From Acidobacteriota bacterium (GTDB taxonomy: Bacteria > Acidobacteriota > Terriglobia > Terriglobales > Acidobacteriaceae): DNA of 10,888 nucleotides. The notes under the pieces are model-generated. The model did no database searches, was not told where the DNA came from, and saw nothing but the letters and a program-made list of their open reading frames with translations. Both the position numbers and the translations under genes were made by a program. Positions 1 to 8,300 of the stretch are shown one piece after another. The DNA lies in assembly GCA_003224995.1 (NCBI GenBank), contig QIAI01000359.1:1-10888 (forward strand), given 5' to 3'. Position 1 is the stretch's first letter. Every line of letters starts with the position of its first letter.

Positions 1-698
1 TCCCTACCGAGATTCTTGCCCACGAGGTCCCGTTCCAGATCGTACAGGCGTTGTGCCACCGCCGAGCACGAACCCACTGCTACGCGCGCCTGCCGGACCT
101 TTCCCTTGCCGTCGGCCTGAACCACTGCGGCAACCATCACAATTGAAATTACCAAGTAGCGTCGCGAGCCTAATTTTAGGAATACGGATCGGGCATCCTC
201 GAGTACGCGGGGCACCATGATCCTTGCGAGCATCTCGTCCGGCCGCCGGGCTGTCTTGCGGTTCCCTTTCACGAATTCACCTAAGGGAAGTCTGCGAGTC
301 TCGGCCTCAGAAACGAGTTCTACCTCCGCATCTAAGGCGAGTAAAGGAGGAATGCCGTCGGCAGCTGGAGAGGCATTGCACAAGTTCCCAGCGACGGTCC
401 CGCGGTTCTGAATCTGCACCGAGCCGACTTCGCGCGCCGCCGCCTTCAATCCATCAAAGCAAGGCGCAAGAGGAGTTCGTATGACATCACTCCAGGTAGT
501 AAGCCCGCCAATGCTGACGTAGTCCTGCTCAAAGGAAATACCACGCAGTTCGGTGATCGCGGAGACATCCACAATCGGCGTCGGCGCAGGTCGTTCGCCG
601 AGCGCCGGGAAGAAGTCCGTGCCTCCGGATAAAATTTGACCTCCACGCTGGGCGAGCGCGGTGACCGCTTCCTGCAGCGTCCTGGGCCGAAGATACAA
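1..698 (-). CDS. Xanthine dehydrogenase-type FAD-binding subunit (partial, C-terminus off window)
   Basis: This is the FAD (medium) subunit of a molybdenum hydroxylase of the xanthine dehydrogenase/CO dehydrogenase family. It passes electrons between FAD and the iron-sulfur subunit, most likely while hypoxanthine or xanthine is oxidised. 232 codons are visible; the family is usually about 280-300, so roughly the last 50-60 residues lie beyond the left edge. The N-terminus MYLRPRTLQEAV is the family's usual opening. The FAD-binding loop SGGTDFFPAL is at residues 24-33, and the second flavin motif QNRGTVAGNLCNASPAAD is at 97-114. The start is TTG at 698: an in-frame TAA lies at 797-795, no ATG or GTG lies between, and the first in-frame GTG (codon 43) would remove the first FAD loop. 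AAGGGG sits 9 nt upstream of the TTG. It follows the nucleoside transporter on the same strand after 145 bp, so purine oxidation is a fitting role. The exact substrate cannot be read from this subunit, because the molybdopterin and Fe-S subunits are not visible. Confidence 0.88.
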   Translation of the reverse strand, partial: MYLRPRTLQEAVTALAQRGGQILSGGTDFFPALGERPAPTPIVDVSAITELRGISFEQDYVSIGGLTTWSDVIRTPLAPCFDGLKAAAREVGSVQIQNRGTVAGNLCNASPAADGIPPLLALDAEVELVSEAETRRLPLGEFVKGNRKTARRPDEMLARIMVPRVLEDARSVFLKLGSRRYLVISIVMVAAVVQADGKGKVRQARVAVGSCSAVAQRLYDLERDLVGKNLGR

Positions 699-707
699 GT
701 GTTTGGT

Positions 708-713
708 CCCCTT
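708..713 (-). promoter_or_regulatory. Ribosome binding site deciding the TTG start
   Basis: On the minus strand AAGGGG lies 9 nt before the TTG at 698. It supports the only usable start of the FAD-subunit gene. Confidence 0.5.
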
Positions 714-758
714 GGGATCGGCCGATGGCTCGGTCGAGTGAAAGGCTTGTCCCCAATT

Positions 759-764
759 TTTATA
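759..764 (-). promoter_or_regulatory. Possible -10 element upstream of the FAD-subunit gene
   Basis: TATAAA on the minus strand lies about 60 nt before the TTG start, in the 145-bp gap after the transporter gene. No convincing -35 hexamer is found 16-18 nt upstream, so the evidence is weak. Read-through from the transporter is an equally good explanation for expression. Confidence 0.22.
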
Positions 765-843
765 CGAAGCAAGCTCGCTTGTACAGGAGTGGAGTTACGC
801 TTTTCGCGCCTGCGAGGCGGAGCAACAGGTTTGGCGTTCTGAT

Positions 844-2088
844 CTAGTACAGCAGCCCTGCAATGGATGCCGACATCAAGTTTGCCATGGTTCCGGCCAG
901 CATCGCGCGGAAGCCCAAGCGCGCCAAGTCTCCCCTGCGATTTGGCGCCAGGGCCCCGATTCCGCCGATCTGGATGCCGATGGAGCTCAGGTTGGCAAAG
1001 CCGCAAAGCGCAAACGTGGCGATCGTGAACGAACGAGGATCGAGCACGGCTCTTTGCGGACCCAGCATCGAGAACGCCACCAGTTCGTTCAAGACCATGC
1101 GCGTCCCAAGCAGATTGCCGATTGCGCCGCAGTCATGCCATGGAATGCCGATTAGCCACGCAATCGGCGCAAACAACGTACCGAAAATCTTTTCCATGCT
1201 GGAAGGGAACCAGTTGATGCCGAAGTGTGCCAGGCCGTTGTGAGCTCCTCCCAGCAGACCATCCGTCAAAGCGATCAGCGCCAGAAATGAGATCAGCATC
1301 GCCGCGATATTCAGCGAAAGGTGCAGTCCATCCGTAGTTCCCCTCGCGATCGCACCCAGCAGGTTCTCGCTCTTCTCCGCAGCCACTTCATCTTCGCTCA
1401 TGATCACGCGCCCGGCAGTTTTCGGTTGCTCGGTCTCGGGCACCAGCATTTTTGCCATCAACAGCGTCCCCGGAGCCGTCATGATGACCGCGCTCAGCAA
1501 GTGCTTCGGATCGATTCCAAACGCGATGTAGGCGGCCATAATCCCGCCTGAAACGTGAGCCATGCCGCTGGTCATCACGGTCATCAATTCAGAATTCGTC
1601 AGGTCTGGCAAAAACGGACGAATCGTCAACGGCGCTTCGGTCTGCCCCATGAAAATGCTGGCAGCAACATTCAGCGACTCTGCTCCGCTCGCACCCATCA
1701 CCCGGGTCATCACCTTCGCCACCTGCTTGATGATGAATTGCATAATGCCAAAGTGGTACAGGACGGCGAAAAATGCAGCGATGAAGATGATGGTGGGTAG
1801 CACCTGAAACGCGAAAAAGAACCCCAGCGATGAGCCCTGCCTCCCCAGTTCGCCGAAGACAAATTTCGAACCTTCGAAGGAGTAACTGAGCAGACGATTC
1901 ACGGCATTGCCGGCAGCCTGGAAAATCCGCCGCCCGATTTCGACCTTCAGCACAAAAATCGCGAATACAAGCTGCAGCCCCAGACCCCAGGCCACCGTTT
2001 TCAAACGGATCGCGCGCCGGTTGGTGGAGAAGGCGTATGCCAGGCCCAGCATGGTGAGAAGACCGAGAATCCCGGTGAATCGTCCCAT
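844..2088 (-). CDS. Concentrative nucleoside transporter (CNT/NupC family)
   Basis: A 414-residue inner-membrane symporter that brings nucleosides into the cell using the Na+ or H+ gradient. The length is normal for bacterial CNT proteins. Signature motifs are in order: GQTEAPL at residues 148-154, corresponding to the nucleobase-binding hairpin of the Vibrio cholerae CNT; NELVAF at 334-339, with the ribose-binding Glu; and CGFANLSSIGIQIG at 362-375, with the Asn/Ser pair. Many hydrophobic segments are visible, including ones near residues 4-20, 33-48, 93-111 and 258-275. The ATG directly follows the TGA of the phosphorylase gene (TGAATG, no gap). GGGGGAG lies 9 nt upstream, inside the end of that gene, so translation is probably coupled. 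Its place after cdd and the phosphorylase implies import of pyrimidine nucleosides. The coupling ion and purine/pyrimidine preference cannot be decided from sequence reading alone. Confidence 0.95.
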   Translation of the reverse strand: MGRFTGILGLLTMLGLAYAFSTNRRAIRLKTVAWGLGLQLVFAIFVLKVEIGRRIFQAAGNAVNRLLSYSFEGSKFVFGELGRQGSSLGFFFAFQVLPTIIFIAAFFAVLYHFGIMQFIIKQVAKVMTRVMGASGAESLNVAASIFMGQTEAPLTIRPFLPDLTNSELMTVMTSGMAHVSGGIMAAYIAFGIDPKHLLSAVIMTAPGTLLMAKMLVPETEQPKTAGRVIMSEDEVAAEKSENLLGAIARGTTDGLHLSLNIAAMLISFLALIALTDGLLGGAHNGLAHFGINWFPSSMEKIFGTLFAPIAWLIGIPWHDCGAIGNLLGTRMVLNELVAFSMLGPQRAVLDPRSFTIATFALCGFANLSSIGIQIGGIGALAPNRRGDLARLGFRAMLAGTMANLMSASIAGLLY

Positions 2089-3444
2089 TCAGCTTTTCTC
2101 CCCCGACTTCGTTATGACCCTGTGCACCAGAGGTCGCTTTTCAGTTCTGGCAATCTCTGAAATTTCGAAACTTTCCAGCAGCATGGCTCGAGCGCGAGCG
2201 CCCAGGGTTTCGGAATTGTAGTAAACCGTGCACAGCACCTCGCCCGCCGCAACGAAATCCCCGACCTTCTTGTGCAATACGAATCCCACCGCAGGATCTA
2301 CCGAGTCTTCCTTACGCTCGCGTCCGCCACCCAGAATGACGCAAGCCGTCCCGGCTCGCTCGCACTGAATCGCGGTTACGTAACCGGCTTTGGGACTCTG
2401 CACATCCAGAGAGTGAAGGGTTCGCGGTAGTACATTGGGATCATCCACCACTCTCGGGTCTCCCCCTTGCATCTCGATCATCTTGCGAAATCTCTGCAGC
2501 GCATCGCCGGAGGCAAGGAGCTTCGCCGCGAGCCGCTTTCCATCATCGATGCTGCTGGCGCGCTCGCCCAGGAAGAACATCCACGCGGCCAGCTCCAGGC
2601 ACAGATTGCGTAAATCTTCAGGGCCGGCGCCACGCAGCACCTCCAGCACTTCCACGACTTCCAGCGAGTTCCCGACGTATCGTCCCAGCGGCTGATCCAT
2701 ATCGGTGATCAGCGCCGCCATCTTCTTGCCCATGCGTTCGCCAGTTTCAACCATCAATTCCGCAAGGTACGCGGCGTCCTTCTCATTCTTCATGAATGCG
2801 CCGGATCCGGTCTTTACATCCAGGACCAGCGCATCGATACCCTCCGCCAATTTCTTGCTCATGATGGAGGCGCAGATCAGGAATGGACTCTCTACCGTTC
2901 CCGTCACATCCCGCAGCGCGTACAGCTTGCGGTCGGCCGGAGCAATTTCAGCCGTCTGCCCAATCATGGCGCATCCGCACGCTTCCAAAACCTCGCGAAA
3001 TCTCGTCACCGGTAGATTCACATTGAATCCCGGAATGGCTTCCAGCTTGTCCAGCGTCCCTCCGGTATGACCAAGTCCCCGGCCGCTGATCATCGGCACA
3101 CACAGCCCGCCCGCCGCAGCCAAGGGCGCGAGCACAAGGGACGTTTTATCTCCCACCCCGCCGGTGGAGTGCTTGTCGACTTTCCGCGCCGGCAAGTCAG
3201 ACAGGTCCATGACCTCCCCAGACCGCAACATCGTATCGGTGAGCGCTGCGGTTTCGGCGCGCGTCATTCCTTTGAGAAGAGTGGCCATCAACCACGCGGA
3301 AGCTTGGTAGTCGGGAATTTCGCCGCTGGTGTATCCGTTCACCAGGGCTTCGATTTCGGCGCGCGTCAACTCTGCGCCATCCCGCTTCTTGCGTATGACG
3401 TCGATGGCGCGGATCGCTATCGGAATACTGCCTGCAGAGCTCAT
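2089..3444 (-). CDS. deoA: Thymidine / pyrimidine-nucleoside phosphorylase
   Basis: A 451-residue cytosolic enzyme that splits thymidine (and perhaps uridine or deoxyuridine) with phosphate to give the base and (deoxy)ribose-1-phosphate. The all-alpha N-terminal domain is followed by the phosphate-binding motif DKHSTGGVGDKTSL (residues 90-103). The family signature SGRGLGHTGGTLDKLE is at 120-135, and DVKTGSGAFM at 209-218. Residues matching E. coli thymidine phosphorylase His85, Arg171, Ser186 and Lys190 are His92, Arg178, Ser193 and Lys197 with the same spacing, so an active enzyme is expected. The ATG overlaps the cdd stop (ATGA, 3444-3441), and the gene ends directly against the transporter ATG, so the three form one translationally coupled unit. 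Thymidine phosphorylase and broader pyrimidine-nucleoside phosphorylase (Pdp) share this fold; I cannot separate them by eye, so the symbol is provisional. Confidence 0.93.
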   Translation of the reverse strand: MSSAGSIPIAIRAIDVIRKKRDGAELTRAEIEALVNGYTSGEIPDYQASAWLMATLLKGMTRAETAALTDTMLRSGEVMDLSDLPARKVDKHSTGGVGDKTSLVLAPLAAAGGLCVPMISGRGLGHTGGTLDKLEAIPGFNVNLPVTRFREVLEACGCAMIGQTAEIAPADRKLYALRDVTGTVESPFLICASIMSKKLAEGIDALVLDVKTGSGAFMKNEKDAAYLAELMVETGERMGKKMAALITDMDQPLGRYVGNSLEVVEVLEVLRGAGPEDLRNLCLELAAWMFFLGERASSIDDGKRLAAKLLASGDALQRFRKMIEMQGGDPRVVDDPNVLPRTLHSLDVQSPKAGYVTAIQCERAGTACVILGGGRERKEDSVDPAVGFVLHKKVGDFVAAGEVLCTVYYNSETLGARARAMLLESFEISEIARTEKRPLVHRVITKSGEKS

Positions 3445-3851
3445 TTCAGCCGGAACCCTGCCGGCAGCAGTTCCGTGATGTGGGCCTGTTGATCGCCATT
3501 GGCGCCCTGGAAAAATACCACCGCCTCAGGGCCAAATTCGTAGATCACCTGGCGGCAGGCGCCGCACGGCGAGCACGGAACTCCATGATCGTTGACCACC
3601 GCGACCGCGCTCACTTCAATTTTGGGACCCAGTTGAGCCACGGCAGAAAAGATTGCGGTTCGTTCCGCGCAATTGGTCATGCCATACGAAGCATTCTCCA
3701 CGTTGCATCCCAGAAACATCTTGCCCGAAGTCGTCATCACCGCCGATCCAACGCGAAACTTGGAGTACGGCGCATAGGCCTTCTTCATGGCTGCTTTGGC
3801 GGCGCGCAGCAGTTGTTTGCGCTGTCGGTCAGAAAACTCTCGTTTTGCCAT
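3441..3851 (-). CDS. cdd: Cytidine deaminase
   Basis: A 136-residue cytosolic zinc enzyme that deaminates cytidine and deoxycytidine to uridine and deoxyuridine. The size fits the small homotetrameric class. Motifs: CNVENASYG at 49-57 (ribose-contacting Asn50 and Glu52), NCAERTAIF at 60-68 (zinc ligand Cys61, catalytic Glu63), and PCSPCGACRQV at 92-102 (zinc ligands Cys96 and Cys99). The three-cysteine zinc set matches the Bacillus subtilis type. The frame is open upstream to 4076, but the extra 75 residues are low in hydrophobic pattern and overlap the end of the TPR gene; the ATG at 3851 gives the normal family N-terminus (MAKREFSDRQ). No strong Shine-Dalgarno is seen there. The TGA stop overlaps the phosphorylase ATG by 4 nt. 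Deamination followed by phosphorolysis is a standard pyrimidine salvage/catabolic sequence. Confidence 0.95.
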   Translation of the reverse strand: MAKREFSDRQRKQLLRAAKAAMKKAYAPYSKFRVGSAVMTTSGKMFLGCNVENASYGMTNCAERTAIFSAVAQLGPKIEVSAVAVVNDHGVPCSPCGACRQVIYEFGPEAVVFFQGANGDQQAHITELLPAGFRLK

Positions 3852-3897
3852 AGAGGCGTTCGAGTCGAAATGCGGAAGGTCCGAAATCGTCGGCGTG

Positions 3898-3903
3898 ATT
3901 GTA
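3898..3903 (-). promoter_or_regulatory. Possible -10 element for the cdd-phosphorylase-transporter operon
   Basis: TACAAT on the minus strand lies about 47 nt before the cdd ATG, in the 154-bp gap after the TPR gene. It matches 5 of 6 bases of the sigma-70 -10 consensus, but no good -35 hexamer is placed 16-18 nt upstream. A promoter somewhere in this gap is plausible because the gap is the only sizeable one before the coupled genes. Confidence 0.28.
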
Positions 3904-4005
3904 AACCGGACGGCAGAATTGCAGAACTCTTTCTTCGGGGCTGTCTCTTCGAATCCAAATGGCCCAAAATCTTTGCGCCCAGGGAAGGGCGACGACTTCT
4001 CGTGG

Positions 4006-5224
4006 CTAGCCTGCGCTCTTGGCCAGACGTTCCGCTTTCTCCCGTTCAGCCTTGGCTTCCGAGGGTCGGCCTGCAAGCATGTAGACTTCCGCCATCCGCC
4101 GGTGAGGCTCCGGATCCAGCGGCTTTAAACCCGCCGCCTCGTCCAGATAACGCAGCGAGTCTGGATACTGTCCCTTGCCCTGACTTTGCCGGGCAAGGTC
4201 CATTGTCGTCGCGTACAGCATTTCGATGGTCGTGGCATCCTGCGCATTGAGTTCGCGCGCATGACGCAGCGCGTCGTACGCTGCACCCAACTCCCCCATT
4301 TTCATCAGAACCGCTCCATAGAGTGAATTCAGCTGAAAAATGTCGGGCCAGCGCTTTACCGCCGCTACGAGGGGCTGCTGCGCGTGCTCAAACTGATTGA
4401 GCTGGAAATCGGTGAGGGCTAGGTTATATCGCATCTGCGGAGCCTGTGGCGCTAACTCGGCGGCTGGTGCCCAGAGCGGTAAGCTTCTCGGCATTGTTCG
4501 GGTCGTAGAGTTGCTCACACACGGCGTGCGCTGCCTCGCGCGACCCTTGTTCCAGCTTCTCTCCACATTCCGACTTGATTCTGCTTTCGTCCGAGTCCCG
4601 CTGCCGCAGTTTTTGCGAGAGCTCGATCGATTGCTTCGCTTTTTCCTCCAGGCCCTGCTTGCGGTAAACGAAACCAAGCTGGTAGGGAATGCGTGAATCC
4701 CGCGGATTTACCTGTTCCGCTTGTTTCAGCCATTTTTCCGCGTTGGCCAGGTCCCCCTTCTTGAAATACGCGAATCCCAGGTAGTAAGCCGTATCTGGAA
4801 AAGGTGGCTTGATCACGGCCTTACTCAAATGTTCGATTGCACCCGCATATTCAAGGCTGTCGAGATCGAGCCTGCCCAGGTAGTACAACACGTTGGGATG
4901 ATCGCCCACTTCGCGCCGCACAGTCTCGAACTCCTGGCGCGCTTCATCGGCTCGATGCGATTCGAATAACGCAACCCCCAATGGGAATCTGGCCCTGAGA
5001 ACCAGGCTGGGATCCGCCGCCAGCGCGGAACGAAATTCCTGGATCGCCTCGTCGTAGCGATCCTGCTTGAGCGCGTCGTAGCCTTTACCCAGATGAGCGT
5101 CGATGGATTGCGCCGGCGCTTGAGCGGCGCTTCCCGTCTGCGGCGCCCCAATTTGCGCGCCCAGCACGAATGCCAATGCGCTTAACAGCAATTTGACTCT
5201 CAATGGCGACAACCCGGCCCTCAT
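4006..5224 (-). pseudogene. Secreted TPR-repeat protein, frame broken near 4472
   Basis: Two overlapping minus-strand frames make one interrupted protein of about 405 residues. The first frame (from ATG 5224) has a signal peptide (basic MRAGLSPLRVK, then LLLSALAFVLGAQ, small residues around 31-36). It then has about five tetratricopeptide repeats over residues 42-205, such as KGYDALKQDRYDEAIQEF and YYLGFAYFKKGDLANAEKWL. It loses the repeat pattern after LTALG (codon 252, near 4471) and stops at 4424. The second frame resumes with AAELAPQAPQMRYNLAL and runs through further repeats to the TAG at 4008-4006. The switch is +1. Removing one C from the CCC at 4470-4472 would join the frames, but TPR spacing suggests that about 17-18 residues are also missing. 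TPR proteins mediate protein-protein contacts, here probably outside the cytoplasm; no specific partner is known. The gene is divergent from the large FG-GAP/TPR gene, so a paired role is possible. A sequencing error would make it a live gene. Confidence 0.82.
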
Positions 5225-5229
5225 TGCTT

Positions 5230-5271
5230 GGTGGTGAGACGTTCATTATAGCTGCCTGTCCGCTCACCTCC
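5230..5271. repeat. Imperfect 9-bp inverted repeat in the divergent promoter region
   Basis: GGTGGTGAG at 5230-5238 and CTCACCTCC at 5263-5271 are inverted copies matching at 8 of 9 positions, with 24 bp between. They enclose the TATAAT at 5250-5245 and could be operator half-sites. A chance occurrence is not excluded. Confidence 0.35.
5245..5250 (-). promoter_or_regulatory. Perfect -10 hexamer before the TPR gene
   Basis: TATAAT on the minus strand lies 20 nt before the ATG at 5224. It would give a very short leader without a Shine-Dalgarno. The hexamer 17 nt upstream (CAGGAG) is not a -35 match, so an activator or a different sigma factor would be needed if this is a promoter. Confidence 0.3.
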
Positions 5272-5277
5272 TGTTGC

Positions 5278-5307
5278 TTGACGGCCTCAGAATCTGGCTG
5301 TTAGATT
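5278..5307 (+). promoter_or_regulatory. Candidate sigma-70 promoter of the large FG-GAP gene
   Basis: TTGACG (5278-5283, 5 of 6) and TAGATT (5302-5307, 4 of 6) are separated by 18 bp. Transcription would begin near 5314, about 48 nt before the preferred GTG start and about 21 nt before the alternative TTG start. Confidence 0.42.
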
Positions 5308-5351
5308 TCGATCCTCGGCAGGAAATCAGGGGGTTTGGTTCTGAGTCGGGC

Positions 5352-5356
5352 AGGGA
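5352..5356 (+). promoter_or_regulatory. Ribosome binding site favouring the GTG at 5362
   Basis: AGGGA ends 5 nt before the GTG. The competing TTG at 5335 has a GGGGG run just upstream (5329-5333). GTG is preferred because it leaves 13 residues before the twin arginines, a more usual n-region than 22. Confidence 0.4.
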
Positions 5357-5361
5357 AGACC

Positions 5362-8300
5362 GTGAATCGTCCGTTGGGCCGTCTACCCGTCGATCCTGGC
5401 CGGCGCGACTTCCTGATGCGCTGCTGCCAGGGAATCTCCGCAACCTTTGTTCCTGCCGTTCTCCCGCATTTCACATTCGCCCTCGGCTTCTTGGCATTTC
5501 GCAACCAGTCCTCCTCCCAAGGTGATTTTCATCTCCATCCGCACTACCGGGCCAGGTTGCCGCTGGAATCGCTATTTTCGAAAGCACAGCCGGGTTTCGA
5601 TCAGTTCGTGACCGAAAAGCATGCCGAGGGGATGCAGTCGCTTTTGGCCCAGTGGAGTTCTGCCTTACGACACTCTCCGCAGGACTTCACTGTCCTGGCG
5701 CAAGCCATGTCAAAGTCGTTCACCGGCGCCTCGCTGAAGTCGATTGCATCGCAATCGGTTCGCTCGCATGGCGCGCTAGAGATTCGGCGAAATCGATTTA
5801 CCGACAAGACTACGCTCGCCTCTGATGCATTCCTGAGCGAGATGCAATCGACCCTGAAGGATTTTTCCGAAATTCTGGCCGCAGAGTTCCAGGTCACCAG
5901 CATCCGAGCGCTGCCCGATCAGTTCAATGGATGGAACACCCAGATCCGCTACGACGTAGTCGGAACAGGCGCTAATTTCTATCGCCAGCAGCGAGTCGGC
6001 GACTGGGAAATTGAATGGGAATCCGCGTCTGCTGCCGGAAAAGAGGATCTTCGCATTCATTCCTGGCGGGCCCTCGGGGAAACGCAGAGTCGTTCCTTCG
6101 ATCCAGTTTTTGCGGATATCACATCCGAAGCCTTTGGCCGCAATGACTCCTACTCAGCACAAATGCTGCATGGATCCGACTACTGGCGAACCGTGCTCGA
6201 TCAGGCCAGCGGCATCGATATCTATGGTCATAACGGGGTCGCGGTCGGCGACATCGACGGCAACGGCTTCGACGATGTTTATGTCTGCCAACCTGCGGGG
6301 TTGCCCAATCGCCTTTACCGCAATCGTGGCGACGGCACGTTTGAAGACATCACCGCCCAATCAGGCCTGGGCATTTTGGAAAACACCGCGTGTGCCCTGT
6401 TTGCTGATTTTGATAACGATGGCCGTCAGGACCTCGTGGTAGTTCGGACCGATGGCCCGGTGCTTTATCAGAATGAGGGTGGCGGCAGGTTCCGCAAGCA
6501 GCAGGACGCATTTCGCTTTGCTAAGCCGCCGCAGGGCACCTTCACTGGCGCAGCCGTAGCCGATTACGATTGCGACGGCTATCTGGATATTTATCTCTGC
6601 CTCTATCTCTATTATCAAGGGGCCGAGCAGTACAAATATCCCTCGCCCTATTTCGACGCGGAAAATGGGCCGCCGAACTTCCTCATGCGGAACAACCGCG
6701 ACGGAACTTTCCGCGATGCTACCGCCGAGTCAGGGCTCAACCAGAACAACACGCGCTACAGCTTTTGCTGCGCATGGTCTGACTACAATCGTGACGGTTG
6801 GCCCGATCTCTATGTGGTCAACGACTTTGGCCGAAAGAATCTTTATCGCAACAATGGAAACGGAACTTTTACGGATATCGCTGTGCAAGCTGGGGTCGAG
6901 GATGTCGGCGCCGGCATGAGCATCTGCTGGCTCGACTACGACAACGACGGCCGGGAAGATCTCTACATTGCAAACATGTGGACTGCCGCGGGCCGGCGTA
7001 TTTCCATGCAGGACAATTTTCAGAAGGAAGCTCCCGCCGGCCTTCGAGCTCTTTATCAAAAACACAGCATGGGGAATTCTCTTTTTCGAAACGCCGGTGG
7101 CGACAAGCCTTTTGAAAATCGGGGCAATGAGGCTGGTGTGGAGATGGGGAGATGGTCGTGGTCGAGCGATGCCTGGGATTTCGATCACGATGGCTTCCCC
7201 GACCTCTACATCACCAATGGCATGGTCTCGGGACCGTCGCCCGGCGACCTGAACAGCTTCTTCTGGCGGCAGGTCGTAGCAAACTCCCCCGCCCAGGCCA
7301 AACCTGCCGCGGATTACGAACAAGGCTGGAATGCGTTGAACGAACTGCTTCGCGCCGACGATACCTGGAGCGGCTACGAGCGGAATGTTTTTTACGCCAA
7401 TAACGGTGACGGCACGTTTTCCGATGTGTCAGGTGTAATTGGCATGGATTTTGTTGAGGACAGCCGCAGCTTTGTTCTGGGAGATTTCGATCATGATGGA
7501 AGGCTCGAGGTTCTCTTAAAGAACCGCAACGCTCCCCAGTTGCGACTTCTCAAGAACGTGGTGAAAGATCTCTCCCCCTCCATCTCCTTCCGTCTGCGGG
7601 GTACAAAAAGCAACCGCGATGCGATCGGGGCAGAAGTTTCGGTGCACACCGCATCCGGTGTTCAGACGCGAACGCTCCGCGCAGGCTCGGGTTTTCTCTC
7701 ACAACACAGCAAAGAACTATTTTTTGGACTGGGCGAAGCGAAGGATCCGGTGCAGGCTTCAATCCACTGGCCGAGCGGGTTGGTGCAGGAGATCCGCGAT
7801 CTACCCCTGAACCATCGAGTCTGGGTGGAAGAAGGGAAGAGCCCGCCGCGAATCGAAGCCTACTCAAAGGCTCCGCTCCAAACTAAAGATGTCACCACCC
7901 CTATTGGGAGCGAAGTGCTGCCCGAGGTCGTCGAGACTTGGTTGCTCGCACCCATTCCGGCTCCAAACTTCACTCTTACATATCTCTCTGGACAGAATCG
8001 GAGCTTGAGCGAGTTGCAGGGAAAGTTGTTGCTGCTCAGTTTCTGGACGGCGCTCTCGCCAGAGTGCCAAAAAAATCTTGATGTCTTCGAACAGCACTAC
8101 CAGCGCTGGCTGGTGCAAGGCCTGCACCTGTTAAGCGTATGCGCTGATCCGACCTCGGACGCGGAAGCCCTGCCCGCCTTTGCCCGTCAGCACAAGCTCT
8201 CATTTCCCATCCTGCGTGCGACTGAGGATGTTTTGGGAATCTACAACGTCCTTTATCGATATTTGTTCGACCGCCACCGCGATCTCAGCCTGCCCACTAC

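Noticed and set aside
767..780. Near-palindrome AAGCAAGCTCGCTT upstream of the FAD-subunit gene
   Set aside because: It matches at 12 of 14 positions but is short, with no second copy noticed; too little to call an operator.
807..819. CGCCT-GCG-AGGCG hairpin after the transporter gene as a terminator
   Set aside because: The stem is short and no T-run follows on the minus strand.
446..1006. Open minus-strand frame of 186 codons spanning the transporter end and the FAD-subunit start
   Set aside because: It overlaps two well-supported genes in other frames, and its protein is Arg/Pro-rich without family motifs, typical of a shadow frame.
3976..3991. CGCCC-N6-GGGCG hairpin after the TPR gene as a terminator
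   Set aside because: The stem is only 5 bp, and on the minus strand it is followed by CAAAG before a short T4, so it lacks the adjoining T-run.
3852..4076. Longer cytidine deaminase with a 75-residue N-terminal extension
   Set aside because: The extension overlaps the TPR gene end and does not resemble the family; the 136-residue form has the normal length and start.
4424..4480. Programmed +1 frameshift in the TPR gene
   Set aside because: No slippery codon with a stop at the shift point is present, and the repeat spacing suggests lost sequence; a mutation or sequence error is simpler.
5264..5272. Perfect AGGAGGTGA on the minus strand upstream of the TPR gene
   Set aside because: No real gene starts at a suitable distance: the TPR ATG is about 40 nt away, and its frame has a stop in between. 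The small frame starting here has no protein-like features. It is partly one arm of the inverted repeat.
6235..7500. Repeated GAC-rich DNA as a possible tandem repeat array
   Set aside because: The similarity comes from the DxDxDG calcium loops of the FG-GAP protein, spaced unevenly; it is not a DNA repeat array or CRISPR.
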